Below, piece after piece: positions 47,377 through 56,600 of a stretch of 64,000 nt of DNA; within the stretch, counting starts at the first letter, position 1, and the number at the start of each line of letters is the position of its first letter. The translations under genes and the position numbers were made by a program. The notes under the pieces are model-generated. The model was not told the DNA's origin, did not search any database, and was given only the letters and a program-made list of their open reading frames with translations. The stretch is from JAWVFM01 sp963843315 (GTDB lineage: Bacteria; Actinomycetota; Thermoleophilia; Solirubrobacterales; 70-9), in the NCBI GenBank assembly GCA_963843315.1, contig CAWJJU010000004.1:1-64000 (forward strand), given 5' to 3'.

Positions 47377-49591
47377 TTACTGGGGGTTGGTCGGGTCGGG
47401 GACGCCGTGGAGCTGGTGATTGGTCAGCCGATGCTGACCGCGGCAGTTTGAGGGATCGAGCGAGCCGTCGAGCGCGTAGATGTGGACGGGGCCCTCGGCC
47501 GCCACCAGGCGCGCGTTCGGGTCGGCGGCGGTCCAGCGGCTCTCGGGCGTGTTGGTGAGCGTTCCGGGGTCGTAGGGATCGTGCGTGGCCACGACGTAGT
47601 CGTAGCCGCCCGCGTTGACCGCCCCGTACCAGGCCTCACAGGTCGCGATCCGCGCATAACCGTCGTGCGCCGTCTGATGCCCCAGCCACTGGACGTCGTT
47701 GGAGAGATCCGGGCCATAGAAGGCGTACTGCGTGAAGATCGCCCGGACCCCGGCCAGGGCTATCCGCGAGTCGTGGACGCCGCGGACCCACTGGAAGGCG
47801 CCCGACATGTCGGGCACCGAGCCCGCGTCCTCGTAGCGGTGGTCGAGGTAGTGCTGCTGCACCTTGTAGCCGCCGGCCACGACGACCGCGGCGACCGCGC
47901 CCACCAGGGCGACCCGGCGCGAGGGGCGCAACCACTCCCAGCGAACGCCGCGCGACCGGGCGAAGGCGACGATGCCCGCCCCGGCAAGGACCAGCGCCGC
48001 CGCGGCCAGGGCGCCCTTGACGTGGCCCTGGTGCCACTGCACGAGGGAGCCGATCGTGAAGGCGACCAGCACGAACAGCCCAGCGAGCACGGCCAGCCGG
48101 CGCTGCGGGGTCGAGCGGAGCTGCGGCAGGCAGGGCACCAGCGCGAAGGCCAGCGCGACCGAGGGCGCGATGTAACGCAGGTTCCACACGAAGCCGATCG
48201 GCTGGCCCTGCACCCCGGATGCCGTGAGCGGCGTGAACACGTAGGCGACCGCGGCGAAGCCGGCGACGGCGCCCAGCAGGCGGACCACCGGGTCACGGCC
48301 TCGCACCAGCGCGTAGGCCGAGACGATCGCGACCCCCGCGATCGTCACCGGCCACAGCAGGCCGAGCGAGGTGTGCAGGCCGGGGATGAACCAGTCGCTC
48401 CACACGCCGGTGTCGTGCCAGTAGTGGAACACGGAGAAGCCCGGTCGCAGCGAGAAGTCGCGGATCGGGGCCGGGAGGGCGATCGGGCCGAGGTGGTGGA
48501 TCTCCGGAATCGGGTTGCCGACCGCGAAGAGGTTGCGCAGGTACCAGTAGCTGCCGACGACGAGCATGGGCACCGACCAGGCGACGGCCGCGCGGACGCG
48601 CTGCCCCTTCCCCGCGAGGACGACGACGCCGACGGTGAGCGCGGCGACGATCGGCAGGAACGAGAAGCTTGACCCCGGCTGAAAGACCCGCCGCCAGGCC
48701 CGCGAAACCGATGGCCGGGATCGCCGGGATGCCCGGGAGTCGCCCTTCCCGGCTCCCGACCGACTTCGAACTGGCGTAGGCGTTGACCAGGATCGCTGCG
48801 GCAGCGAGGAAGAAGGCGACGCCGGTGATGTCGTTCAGGCCCTCGCCCGCCTGGAACTCGACGAGCATCTGCGCGCCGAGCGCCACCGAGCCGCCGATCA
48901 GCGCCTGCGGGCCGACGCCGTAGGGGCGCCCGACGCAGTAGCACGACAGCAGGGCCACGCCCAGCCAGGCGTCGTTGATGAAGGGCGAGAGGATGTCGCG
49001 GCCGAAGAAGAGCATCCCGATCGAGTGGAAGACCTCGGAGGTCGCCGGGTAGAACGACGCGAAGAAGACCGGGTCGAAGAAGAAGATCGAGCCGAGGTGG
49101 CCCGTCTGGACGAACCGGGTCGCCAGGGGCATGTGGTACCAGAGGGTGTCGGCGCGGTCCATGCCCGCCGCGATCGAGCCAAGCGTGGGGATCATCCAGG
49201 CGGCGGTCAGCGCCGCGACGACCAGCACGGCGAGCACCTTCGCCACGGTCGCCGACGCGGGCGCGGGCGGCGAGGGCGACGGTCGCGGCGGCGCACCACC
49301 GGCGCCGGGATCGCGCGCGAGGTAGGCCGCCGCGGCGCCGGCGATCAGGGCGCCCAGCAGGAACCAGCCGCGCTTGAACTCGCCAAACGTCCCGATCGCC
49401 TCGGCGACCAGGAGCATCCCGGCGCTCCAGCCGACGACGTCGGCGAGGACGGCCGGGGGACCCGACCAGCCGGGGAGCAGCCGGCGGCGCACGCAGACGG
49501 CTCCGTAGGCGATCGCGCCGCACGCCACGGCGAGCTCGACGACCCCGCGCAGGTAGTCGCCCGCGCCCAGCGTCACCGCTGCTGGGCTCAC
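47377..49591 (-). CDS. GT-C-like polytopic membrane protein, one frame break
   Basis: GTG 49591 (MSPAAVTLGAGDYLRGVVEL) begins a protein of about 735 residues with some fourteen helices. After the third helix group, 'MDRADTLWYHMPLATRFVQT' is the exterior loop expected to hold the catalytic acid of GT-C glycosyltransferases, and 'FFDPVFFASFYPATSEVFHS' follows. A single frame change near 48672 (in CTTCTCG) joins 'AGVKL' to 'SFLPIVAALTVG'. The C-terminal exterior part ends 'PNARLVAAEGPVHIYALDG', paralleling the end of the neighbouring GT-C-like gene, so the two are distantly related. It is 22 bases downstream of the FtsB-like gene. Confidence 0.65.
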
Positions 49592-49613
49592 GAGCCCGGG
49601 CCTCGTGAGGCGG

Positions 49614-49967
49614 CTAGTTGCCCAGGCCCTTGATCGCGTACGCCTGCTCGCCCTGCCGGACCATGCCCAGGCGCCGGGCGGCAAGCTCGGCGGCGTCGCG
49701 GCTGTCGAGCGTGCCCGCGCGACGCTCGAGCTGCGCGTGCTCGGCGCGCAGCGAGCTCAGCTCCGTTGCCGCGGTGCGACGGTCTTGCCAGGCGCCCACG
49801 AACCCGAGGAGCGGGTGGATGTAGGAGACGAGGACGCCGAAGATCGCGAGGACGAGGATCACCCGCCCGAACTTGTCCCAGTGGATGCGAGAGGCGGGCC
49901 GGCCGCGAGTGCGGGACCGCGGCGCGGGGCGCAGGCGGTAGTTCGGCGAGGCGGTGCGAGAGGCCAC
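49614..49967 (-). CDS. FtsB/DivIC-type septum formation initiator
   Basis: GTG 49967 (MASRTASPNYRLRP) gives a 117-residue bitopic protein: a basic cytoplasmic N-terminus of about 35 residues, one membrane helix ('VILVLAIFGVLVSYIHPLLGF') and a short coiled coil ('ELSSLRAEHAQLERRAGTLD') ending in 'AARRLGMVRQGEQAYAIKG', the typical DivIC/FtsB tail. It should link FtsL and FtsQ in the divisome. Its position just downstream of eno is the conserved actinobacterial order, which supports the call. Confidence 0.85.
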   Translation of the reverse strand: MASRTASPNYRLRPAPRSRTRGRPASRIHWDKFGRVILVLAIFGVLVSYIHPLLGFVGAWQDRRTAATELSSLRAEHAQLERRAGTLDSRDAAELAARRLGMVRQGEQAYAIKGLGN

Positions 49968-50008
49968 GAGGGCAGGTTCGCCGCGCGAACAGCGCGTCCT
50001 GCCTGGGC

Positions 50009-51292
50009 CTACCCGCGCTTGAAGGCATCGGCCCCGGGGTAGACGGCAGCCTCCCCGAGCGCCTCTTCGATCCGCAGCAGCTGGTTGTACTTGGCGACCC
50101 TGTCGCTGCGAGACGGGGCGCCCGTCTTGATCTGCCCGGTGCCCGTTGCCACGGCGAGATCGGCGATGGTCGTGTCCTCGGTCTCGCCCGAGCGGTGCGA
50201 TATGACGACGCTGTAGCCGGCCTCTCGTGCCAGGGCGATCGCCTCGAGGGTCTCGGTGAGCGTCCCGATCTGATTGACCTTGACCAGGATCGAGTTCGCC
50301 ACGCCGGCGTCGATCCCGCGCTGAAGGCGCTCGGGATTGGTGACGAAGATGTCGTCGCCCACCAGCTGGCAGCGGTCCCCAAGGCGGTCCGTGAGGATCT
50401 TCCAGCCGTCCCAGTCCTCCTCGGACATGCCGTCCTCGATCGAGACGACCGGGTAGCGATCGACGATGCCGGCCCAGGTGCCGGCCATCTCCTCGGCGCT
50501 CAGCGCGCGGCCCTCGTGCTCGAGGACGTAGGCGCCGTCGGACTCGCGGTGAAACTCGCTGGTGGCCGGGTCGAGGGCGATGAACACCTGCTCGCCCGCC
50601 TCGTAGCCGGCGACCTCGATGCCGGCGAGAAGCAGCTCCAGGGCCGCCTCGTTGGAGTCGAGGTTGGGCGCGAACCCGCCCTCGTCGCCGACGGCGGTGC
50701 CGAGCTTGCGGTCGTGCAGGATCCCCTTGAGCCCGTGGAAGACCTCGGTGCCCATGCGCAGAGCCTCGGAGAAGCTGGGGGCTCCGGCGGGGACGATCAT
50801 GAACTCCTGGAAATCCACCGAGTTGTCGGCGTGCACGCCGCCGTTCAGCACGTTCATCATCGGCACCGGCAGGACGTTCGCGCCGGTCCCCCCGAGGAAC
50901 TCCCAGAGCGGCTGATCGGCCTCCGCCGCGGCCGCGCGGGCGATGGCCAGCGAGACGCCGAGGATGGCGTTGGCGCCCAGCCGCGACTTGCCCGAGGTGC
51001 CGTCGAGGTCGCAGAGGGTCTGGTCGATCGCGCCCTGTTCGGGGGCGCGAGCACCGACGATCGCCGGCGCGATCTCGTCGTTGACCGCGGCGACGGCCTT
51101 GGTCACGCCCTTGCCGTTCCACCGCTCGCCGCCGTCGCGAAGCTCGGTTGCCTCGAACTCGCCGGTGGAGGCGCCGGAGGGCACCGCGGCCCGGCCGAGG
51201 GCGCCGGTGTCGAGGCGCACGTCGACCTCGACGGTCGGGTTGCCGCGCGAGTCGAGGATCTGCCGCGCGTGGATCGATTCGATGGTTGGCAT
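50009..51292 (-). CDS. eno: Enolase
   Basis: A 427-residue enolase converting 2-phosphoglycerate to phosphoenolpyruvate. 'ARQILDSRGNPTVEVDV' and 'PSGASTGEFEA' are the N-terminal signatures. Catalytic and metal residues are in 'FQEFMIVP', 'VGDEGGFAPNL', 'IALDPATSEF', 'SIEDGMSEEDWDGW', 'VGDDIFVTN', 'ILVKVNQIGTLTET' (catalytic Lys) and 'ISHRSGETEDTTIADLAVA'. ATG 51292 (MPTIESIHARQ) is the family start. Upstream is a 302-base gap with a hairpin repeat; downstream is the FtsB-like gene. It is cytoplasmic, a glycolysis enzyme and possible RNA degradosome component. Confidence 0.97.
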   Translation of the reverse strand: MPTIESIHARQILDSRGNPTVEVDVRLDTGALGRAAVPSGASTGEFEATELRDGGERWNGKGVTKAVAAVNDEIAPAIVGARAPEQGAIDQTLCDLDGTSGKSRLGANAILGVSLAIARAAAAEADQPLWEFLGGTGANVLPVPMMNVLNGGVHADNSVDFQEFMIVPAGAPSFSEALRMGTEVFHGLKGILHDRKLGTAVGDEGGFAPNLDSNEAALELLLAGIEVAGYEAGEQVFIALDPATSEFHRESDGAYVLEHEGRALSAEEMAGTWAGIVDRYPVVSIEDGMSEEDWDGWKILTDRLGDRCQLVGDDIFVTNPERLQRGIDAGVANSILVKVNQIGTLTETLEAIALAREAGYSVVISHRSGETEDTTIADLAVATGTGQIKTGAPSRSDRVAKYNQLLRIEEALGEAAVYPGADAFKRG

Positions 51293-51475
51293 CAGGGCTG
51301 TGGGCCGCGGAAGGGCGGGACCGGGGATTTTCGCAGGGACGGGGCGTGCCGCGCCGCGCGGGTGGTCGCCTCGCGGTCTGCCGCCGGCGGTCGGGTGCTG
51401 CGAAGCGGGGTTGAAGCTGGTGAGGGAGGCGAGTTGGCGGCTCCGGCGGGGTTTGGCTGCCGTCGGGATCGAGGG

Positions 51476-51522
51476 GACTTTGCAGCCTTTTCCACCCATA
51501 CGGTGGTGAAGGCTGCAAAGCC
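51476..51522. repeat. 47-bp hairpin repeat, copy 3 (diverged, inverted)
   Basis: The 302-base gap between eno and mazG holds this 47-base element (arms ctttgcagcc and ggctgcaaag). It matches the reverse complement of copies 1 and 2 with about ten differences, mostly in the loop. The sequence after it, 'cgccttcattgatt' (51542-51555), resembles the 'cgccccctcattgatt' that follows copy 1 and contains the AbiEi-like stop codon. Copy 3 may therefore be the scar of a former unit of that kind. Nothing else is recognised in the gap. Confidence 0.75.
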
Positions 51523-51594
51523 TCGGAGAAACGGCCGCTTTCGCCGCCTTCATTGATTTCTGCGGTGGCGCTGCGCACGGCCCGCGGAACGCCG

Positions 51595-52284
51595 CTACGG
51601 CTGATGCGCGTCCCGAAACCGCTGCGCCGCCGCCCTCAGCGCCAGCTCCGGGTCGATGCGCGCGCGCCTCGCCTCGTCGACGAGCTCGAAGAGCCTCGCT
51701 CCCAGCTCCCGCTCGGTGCGCTCGCGCTCGGCCGGGTCGGGCATGCGCTCCGAGGCGGCCTCGCCGGCCAGCCCGGCCGAGGCGGCGCGTCGCTGGAGCT
51801 TGCGCGCGTAGAGCAGCGCGGGCAGGTTCTCCGGCACGTCGGCGAAGGGCTCGGACTCGGAGCTGCGTCCCTCCACGTCGCGCTTGATCCGGTCCCAGTT
51901 GGCGAGCACCTCAGAAGCAGTGCTCGGCACGTCCTCCGCTTCGCGTCCGGGCGTGCCGAGGTTGAAATCAGGGTCATCACCGAAGACGTGCGGGTGGCGG
52001 CGGACCAGCTTCGCGTTCATCGCCTCGGCCACGGCGCCCAGGTCGCCCGCGCCGCGCTCCTCCAGCAGCAGCGCTAGGAAGAAGACCTGGAACAGCACGT
52101 CGCCCAGCTCGTCGAGCAGCTTGGCGTCGTCACCGGCCCCGGCGGCGTCGGCCAGCTCGTAGGCCTCCTCCACGGTGTGCGGCACGATCGAGCGCTCGTC
52201 CTGCTCGCGGTCCCAGGGGCAGTCGACGCGCAGGCGGCGCGTGATCTCGTCGAGCCTTGCGAGCGACTCGGAGGCGCTCGGCAT
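51595..52284 (-). CDS. mazG: MazG nucleoside triphosphate pyrophosphohydrolase
   Basis: A 229-residue MazG: 'RLRVDCPWDREQDERSIVPH' is the family start and the metal-binding motif is Glu39-Glu40-x-x-Glu43 ('EEAYELADA') with Glu59 and Asp62 in 'DELGDVLFQVFFLALL'. 'RRHPHVFGD' and 'NWDRIKRDVEGR' are also characteristic. It hydrolyses NTPs to NMPs and pyrophosphate and removes abnormal nucleotides or lowers ppGpp indirectly. It starts six bases after the stop of the PpiC/SurA-like gene, in the conserved mfd-surA-like-mazG-eno order. Confidence 0.95.
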   Translation of the reverse strand: MPSASESLARLDEITRRLRVDCPWDREQDERSIVPHTVEEAYELADAAGAGDDAKLLDELGDVLFQVFFLALLLEERGAGDLGAVAEAMNAKLVRRHPHVFGDDPDFNLGTPGREAEDVPSTASEVLANWDRIKRDVEGRSSESEPFADVPENLPALLYARKLQRRAASAGLAGEAASERMPDPAERERTERELGARLFELVDEARRARIDPELALRAAAQRFRDAHQP

Positions 52285-52290
52285 GGGCGG

Positions 52291-53649
52291 CTAGCCGCCG
52301 GAGGGAGGAGCTGCGCCCGCCGGCACCGTGCTGGACCCGGTGGGCGGCGCCGTGCCCGGCGGAATCGCCTGGGTGCCGGGGAGCGTGCCGGCCGGGCCCT
52401 GCGCCTGCGGAGCGGGCGGCTGGAGCGGGCCCTGCGGCAGGCCCTGGGCCGGGCCGAAGACCGTGGCGTGGCCGGGGGCGACCGGCGCCGTCGACACCAC
52501 CGGCGTCGGGCACTGGTGCTGATCGGCCAGCGCCTGCGTGCAGGTCGTGACCGGGGTCGTGTAGTTCGCGCAGCGCGGGTTGAGGAAGGACTTGGCGCAG
52601 AACGTCCGCGCGCGCCACTTGTCGGTGAACTCGGTCTGGAAGTCCTGTGCCGTCTGCTGCTGCTTGGCCGAGCCGAGCTGCTGGCGGATCTGCTGCGTGG
52701 TCTGCGCGTTCAGCGGCGTCGTCGACGCGGGGGTGATCTTCTCGACCTCGATCACATAGAAGCCGTTCTCGCCCTTGAACGGGCCGACGAGCTGCCCGAC
52801 CTGGGCGTTGAAGACCTGGTCGTCGAGGGCGGGCTCGGACTGCCCCTTCGAAACGCCCTGGCGAAGGCCGCCCTGGGACTTCGTGGTCGGATCGGTGGAG
52901 TACTTCTTGGCGACCGTGTCCCAGCTCGAGGCCGAATCGTCGTTGGAGAGGGCGTCGGCGGCGGCCTGCACCTGCGACTCGTCCTTGTTCAGGATCACGC
53001 GGAAGTCGCGGGTCTCGGGCTGCTCGAACTGGCTCTTGTTCGCTGTGTAGAAGTTCTGGATGTCCGACTCCGAGACGGGCGGCGCCGAGGTCGGGATGAC
53101 CTCCTTCTGGATCTCGTCGCTGAGGAGCTGAAGGCGGACCCGGTCGAGCGCGTCCTGCTGGGAGAAGCCGGACTGCTTGAGGAATTGCTGGTAGCCCTTC
53201 TGGCCGCCGAACTGCGACTTGATGATCTGGTTCAGGCGGTCGTTGACCTGGCTGTCGGAGACGGTGATGCCGCGATCCTTCGCCTCGCCCGCGACCCAGC
53301 GCGAGAGCAGCACCTGGTCGGTGGCGGCGGACTGGACCTGGGCGTACTGCGGCGAGCTGGCCGGCGGCACCTGCTTGAGCTGGGCCTGCGCGGCGGCCTG
53401 CTGGAGGGCTGCGTTGTACTCGTCCTGGCTGATGTCGCCGTTGGGCGCGTCCTGCACCACGGCGACGTCGCCGGAGGGGATGGAGGGATCGCCCAGCCCG
53501 GTTGTCGCGGCCGCGAGGACGACCGCCCCCACCACGAAGACGGCGAGCACGAGCGCCACCAGGCGCCGGCGCGCCTGCGTCTTCCCTGTCTGCTTCGCCT
53601 GCCTCGGTGCCTGCTTGGGAGGCTTACCAGCGTCGTAAGTCTTCGCCAC
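52291..53649 (-). CDS. Exported PpiC/SurA-type peptidyl-prolyl isomerase
   Basis: A 452-residue protein. A Lys/Arg-rich cytoplasmic start is followed by one membrane helix ('RLVALVLAVFVVGAVVLAAA'), a SurA-like helical chaperone region (residues 60-220, with 'DRGITVSDSQVNDRLNQI' and 'LLSDEIQKEVI'), a parvulin domain ('VAKKYSTDPTTKSQGGLRQG', 'QVGQLVGPFKGENGFYVIEVEKI'), and a Pro/Ala/Gly tail of about 90 residues that begins with four Cys. It assists folding outside the membrane. It is placed between mfd and mazG, as in other actinobacteria. The Cys-bearing, Pro-rich tail is an addition to the usual family length. Confidence 0.87.
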   Translation of the reverse strand: MAKTYDAGKPPKQAPRQAKQTGKTQARRRLVALVLAVFVVGAVVLAAATTGLGDPSIPSGDVAVVQDAPNGDISQDEYNAALQQAAAQAQLKQVPPASSPQYAQVQSAATDQVLLSRWVAGEAKDRGITVSDSQVNDRLNQIIKSQFGGQKGYQQFLKQSGFSQQDALDRVRLQLLSDEIQKEVIPTSAPPVSESDIQNFYTANKSQFEQPETRDFRVILNKDESQVQAAADALSNDDSASSWDTVAKKYSTDPTTKSQGGLRQGVSKGQSEPALDDQVFNAQVGQLVGPFKGENGFYVIEVEKITPASTTPLNAQTTQQIRQQLGSAKQQQTAQDFQTEFTDKWRARTFCAKSFLNPRCANYTTPVTTCTQALADQHQCPTPVVSTAPVAPGHATVFGPAQGLPQGPLQPPAPQAQGPAGTLPGTQAIPPGTAPPTGSSTVPAGAAPPSGG

Positions 53650-53682
53650 GGGCGGGAACCCTACAGAAGGCGGGCCCTCGGC

Positions 53683-56600
53683 CTACCCGGAGAGGGCGGC
53701 CTCCTCGGCGGCGGGGGCCGCCGCGAGCGCCTCGACGAGGGCAACCACCTGGGCCAGGCGCTCGTCCGGCTCGTCCGAGACCCGCAGCGCCAGCGCCCGG
53801 TTGCGGCTCTCGTAGATCGCCTCGGGGATGCCCTCGCGGATCGCCCCGACCGCCGCCGCCTCGAGGTCGACCGGGCTGGCGGTGAAGCGCCCGCCGCGCA
53901 CCTCGGCCACCCCAACTCCCGCCTTCGAGAGCTCGATGCGAAGGCGCCCGAGCTCCAGCAGGTTCGCGACCGGCTCGGGAAGCGGGCCGAAGCGATCGCG
54001 CAGCTCGTCGCGCAGCGCCCGCAGCTCGCCCGTCTCGCGAGCCGCGGCGATGCGCCGGTGGACGTCGATCTTGGCCGCCTCGAAGGGCACGTACTCGGTG
54101 GGCAGGAAGGCGTCGACCGCGAGGTCGAGGCGAAGCTGGCGCTCCTCGGCGGGCTCGGTCCTGCCGGCCTGAAGGGCCTCGACGGCCTCCTCGAGCAGCG
54201 CGACGTAGAGCTCGAAGCCCACCGCGGCGACGTGGCCCGACTGCTCGGAGCCCAGCAGGTCGCCGGCCCCGCGCAGCTCCAGGTCGCGCATGGCGATGCG
54301 AAAGCCGGAGCCCAGCTCGGTGTGGTCGGCGAGGGTCGCCAGCCGAGCCGAGGCCTCCTCGGTCAGCTTCTCCTCCGAGGGGTAGAGCATGTAGGCGTAG
54401 GCACGTTCGGTGGAGCGGCCCACCCGGCCGCGGATCTGGTAGGCCTGGGCAAGCCCCAGGTGGTCGGCGCGCTCGACGATCAGGGTGTTGGCCTCGGGGA
54501 TGTCGAGCCCGGACTCGATGATCGTCGTCGCCACCAGGCAGCCGGCGTCGCCCCGCAGGAAGGTCATCATCGTCGCCTCGAGCTGGCCCTCGTCCATCTG
54601 CCCGTGGGCCTCGGCGAAGGTCACCTTGGGCAGCAGCGTGCGCAGGCGCTCCGCCGTGTCGTGGAGGGTGTCGATGCGGTTGTGCAGGTAGAAGACCTGG
54701 CCGCCGCGGGCCGTCTCGCGCTTGATCGCCCCGATCACGAGCTCCTCGTCGAACGGGCCGACGTAGGTGCGCACCGGGCGCCGGCCCTCCGGCGGCGTCT
54801 CGATGACGGAGATGTCGCGCAGGCCCGCCAGGCTCATCTGCAGCGTGCGCGGGATCGGCGTCGCCGACAGGCACAGCACGTCGACCCGCAGGCGCAGCTG
54901 GCGCAGCAGCTCCTTCTGCTTCACGCCGAAGCGCTGCTCCTCGTCGACGATGACCAGGCCGAGGTCCTTCGCTCCCACGTCGCGCGAGAGCAGGCGATGG
55001 GTGCCGATGAGGATGTCGAGGCGCCCGTCGGCAAAGCGCGCGAGCTCCTGGCGGACCTCGGCGGGCTTTCGCAGGCGCGAGACCATCCCGACCTCCACCG
55101 GGGAGTCGGCGAGGCGCTCGCGGAACGTCCCGAGATGCTGCTGGGCGAGGATCGTCGTCGGCACCAGCATCAGCACCTGCTTGCCCGAGCTGGCGGCCTT
55201 GTGCGCCGCGCGCAGGGCGACCTCGGTCTTGCCGTAGCCCACGTCGCCGCAGATCAGGCGGTCCATCGGACGCTCCGACTCCATGTCGCCCTTGACGGCC
55301 TCGATCGCGTCGAGCTGGTCGGCGGTCTCGCGATAGGGGAAGGCGCGCTCCAGCTCCAGCTGCCACTCGGAGTCGGGCTCGAACGCGTGGCCCCTGCGAG
55401 CCTGGCGCTCGGCGTAGAGGTTGAGGAGCTCGCCGGCCAGCTGGCCCGCCGCGCGCTTGGCGCGGGCCTTGATGGCGTCCCAGCGCTTGGAGCCCAGCGC
55501 CGAGAGCTGCGGGGCCTCGCCCCCGGCGCCGACGTAGCGGGTGATCTTGGCGAGCTGCTCGACCGGCGTGAAGACCCTGTCGTCGCCGCGATAGCCGAGC
55601 TGGAGGTAGTCGCGGGTGACGCCGCCGACCTCGCGGGTCTCGAAGCCCGAGAACTGGGCGATGCCGTGATCGGCGTGGACGACGTAGTCGCCGACGCGCA
55701 GGTCGAACAGCGAGGCCAGCTTGCCCGTGGGCCGCGACGGCGCCGCGCGGCGATGGACGAGCCTGCGGTACGGAATGACCTCGAGCTTCAGGTCCGCGGC
55801 CACGAACCCCTCGCCGATCGCCGCTTCCACGAGGATCACCGCTCCCGGAGGGCGGTTGCCGGGGTCAGACCCCCCTGCAGCGGCGGCGGCTTTGAAGGCC
55901 GTCCAACTCTCGGGGTCTGACCCCAGGATTGCCTTGACCCGGTTCAGGTTGTACCGCGCGCGCTCGGCCTCGCCGCGATGCTCGAACGCGACCGCGACCC
56001 GGTAGCCCGAGCGCACGTCGCGCTCCAGGTGGCCCTCGGCCTCGCCGAGGCTCCGCGCGGCCGAGGCCGGCGCCTGGGCCCGGAAGAACGCACCCTTGCC
56101 GTCCTCCTCCTCGCCGGTGCCGGTGCCTGCCAGCCGCAGGATCGCGCGCTCGGCCAGCGGCTCGGCCACGTCCACGTACAGGCGGCGGGCGTGGTCGTCG
56201 TGGACGGCGGCGGTCACGTCCTCCCAGTGGTCGCGCAGGGCACCCGGGATCTCGTCGGCCGCGGCGACCAGCACGGCGATCTCGTCCGGCAGGGAGTCGA
56301 GGAGCGAGCCGAAGCGGTCGAGGGGCAGGGCCTCGCTGAGGTCGAGCTCCTCCCCCTCCTCCTGGGCGGCCTCGAGCGCGATCGCCGCCAGGTCGCGGCG
56401 CTCGGCGTCCAGCTCGGCGGCGGGAGCGATCTCCACCCGCTCCGCGTCTCCCAGCGAGCGCTGGGTGAAGGTGGAGAAGCGGCGGATCGACTCGACCTCG
56501 TCACCGAAGAGCTCCAGCCGGGTGGCGGACTCCTCGGTGGCGCCGAAGACGTCGAGGATCCCGCCGCGCAGCGCGAACTGGCCGCGCTCCTCCACCTGCT

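Noticed and set aside
52177..55920. Plus-strand open frame of over 1200 codons opposite the PpiC-like and mfd genes
   Set aside because: It is antisense to well-recognised genes, with Arg/Gly/Leu-rich composition and no motif; long antisense frames are expected at this GC content.
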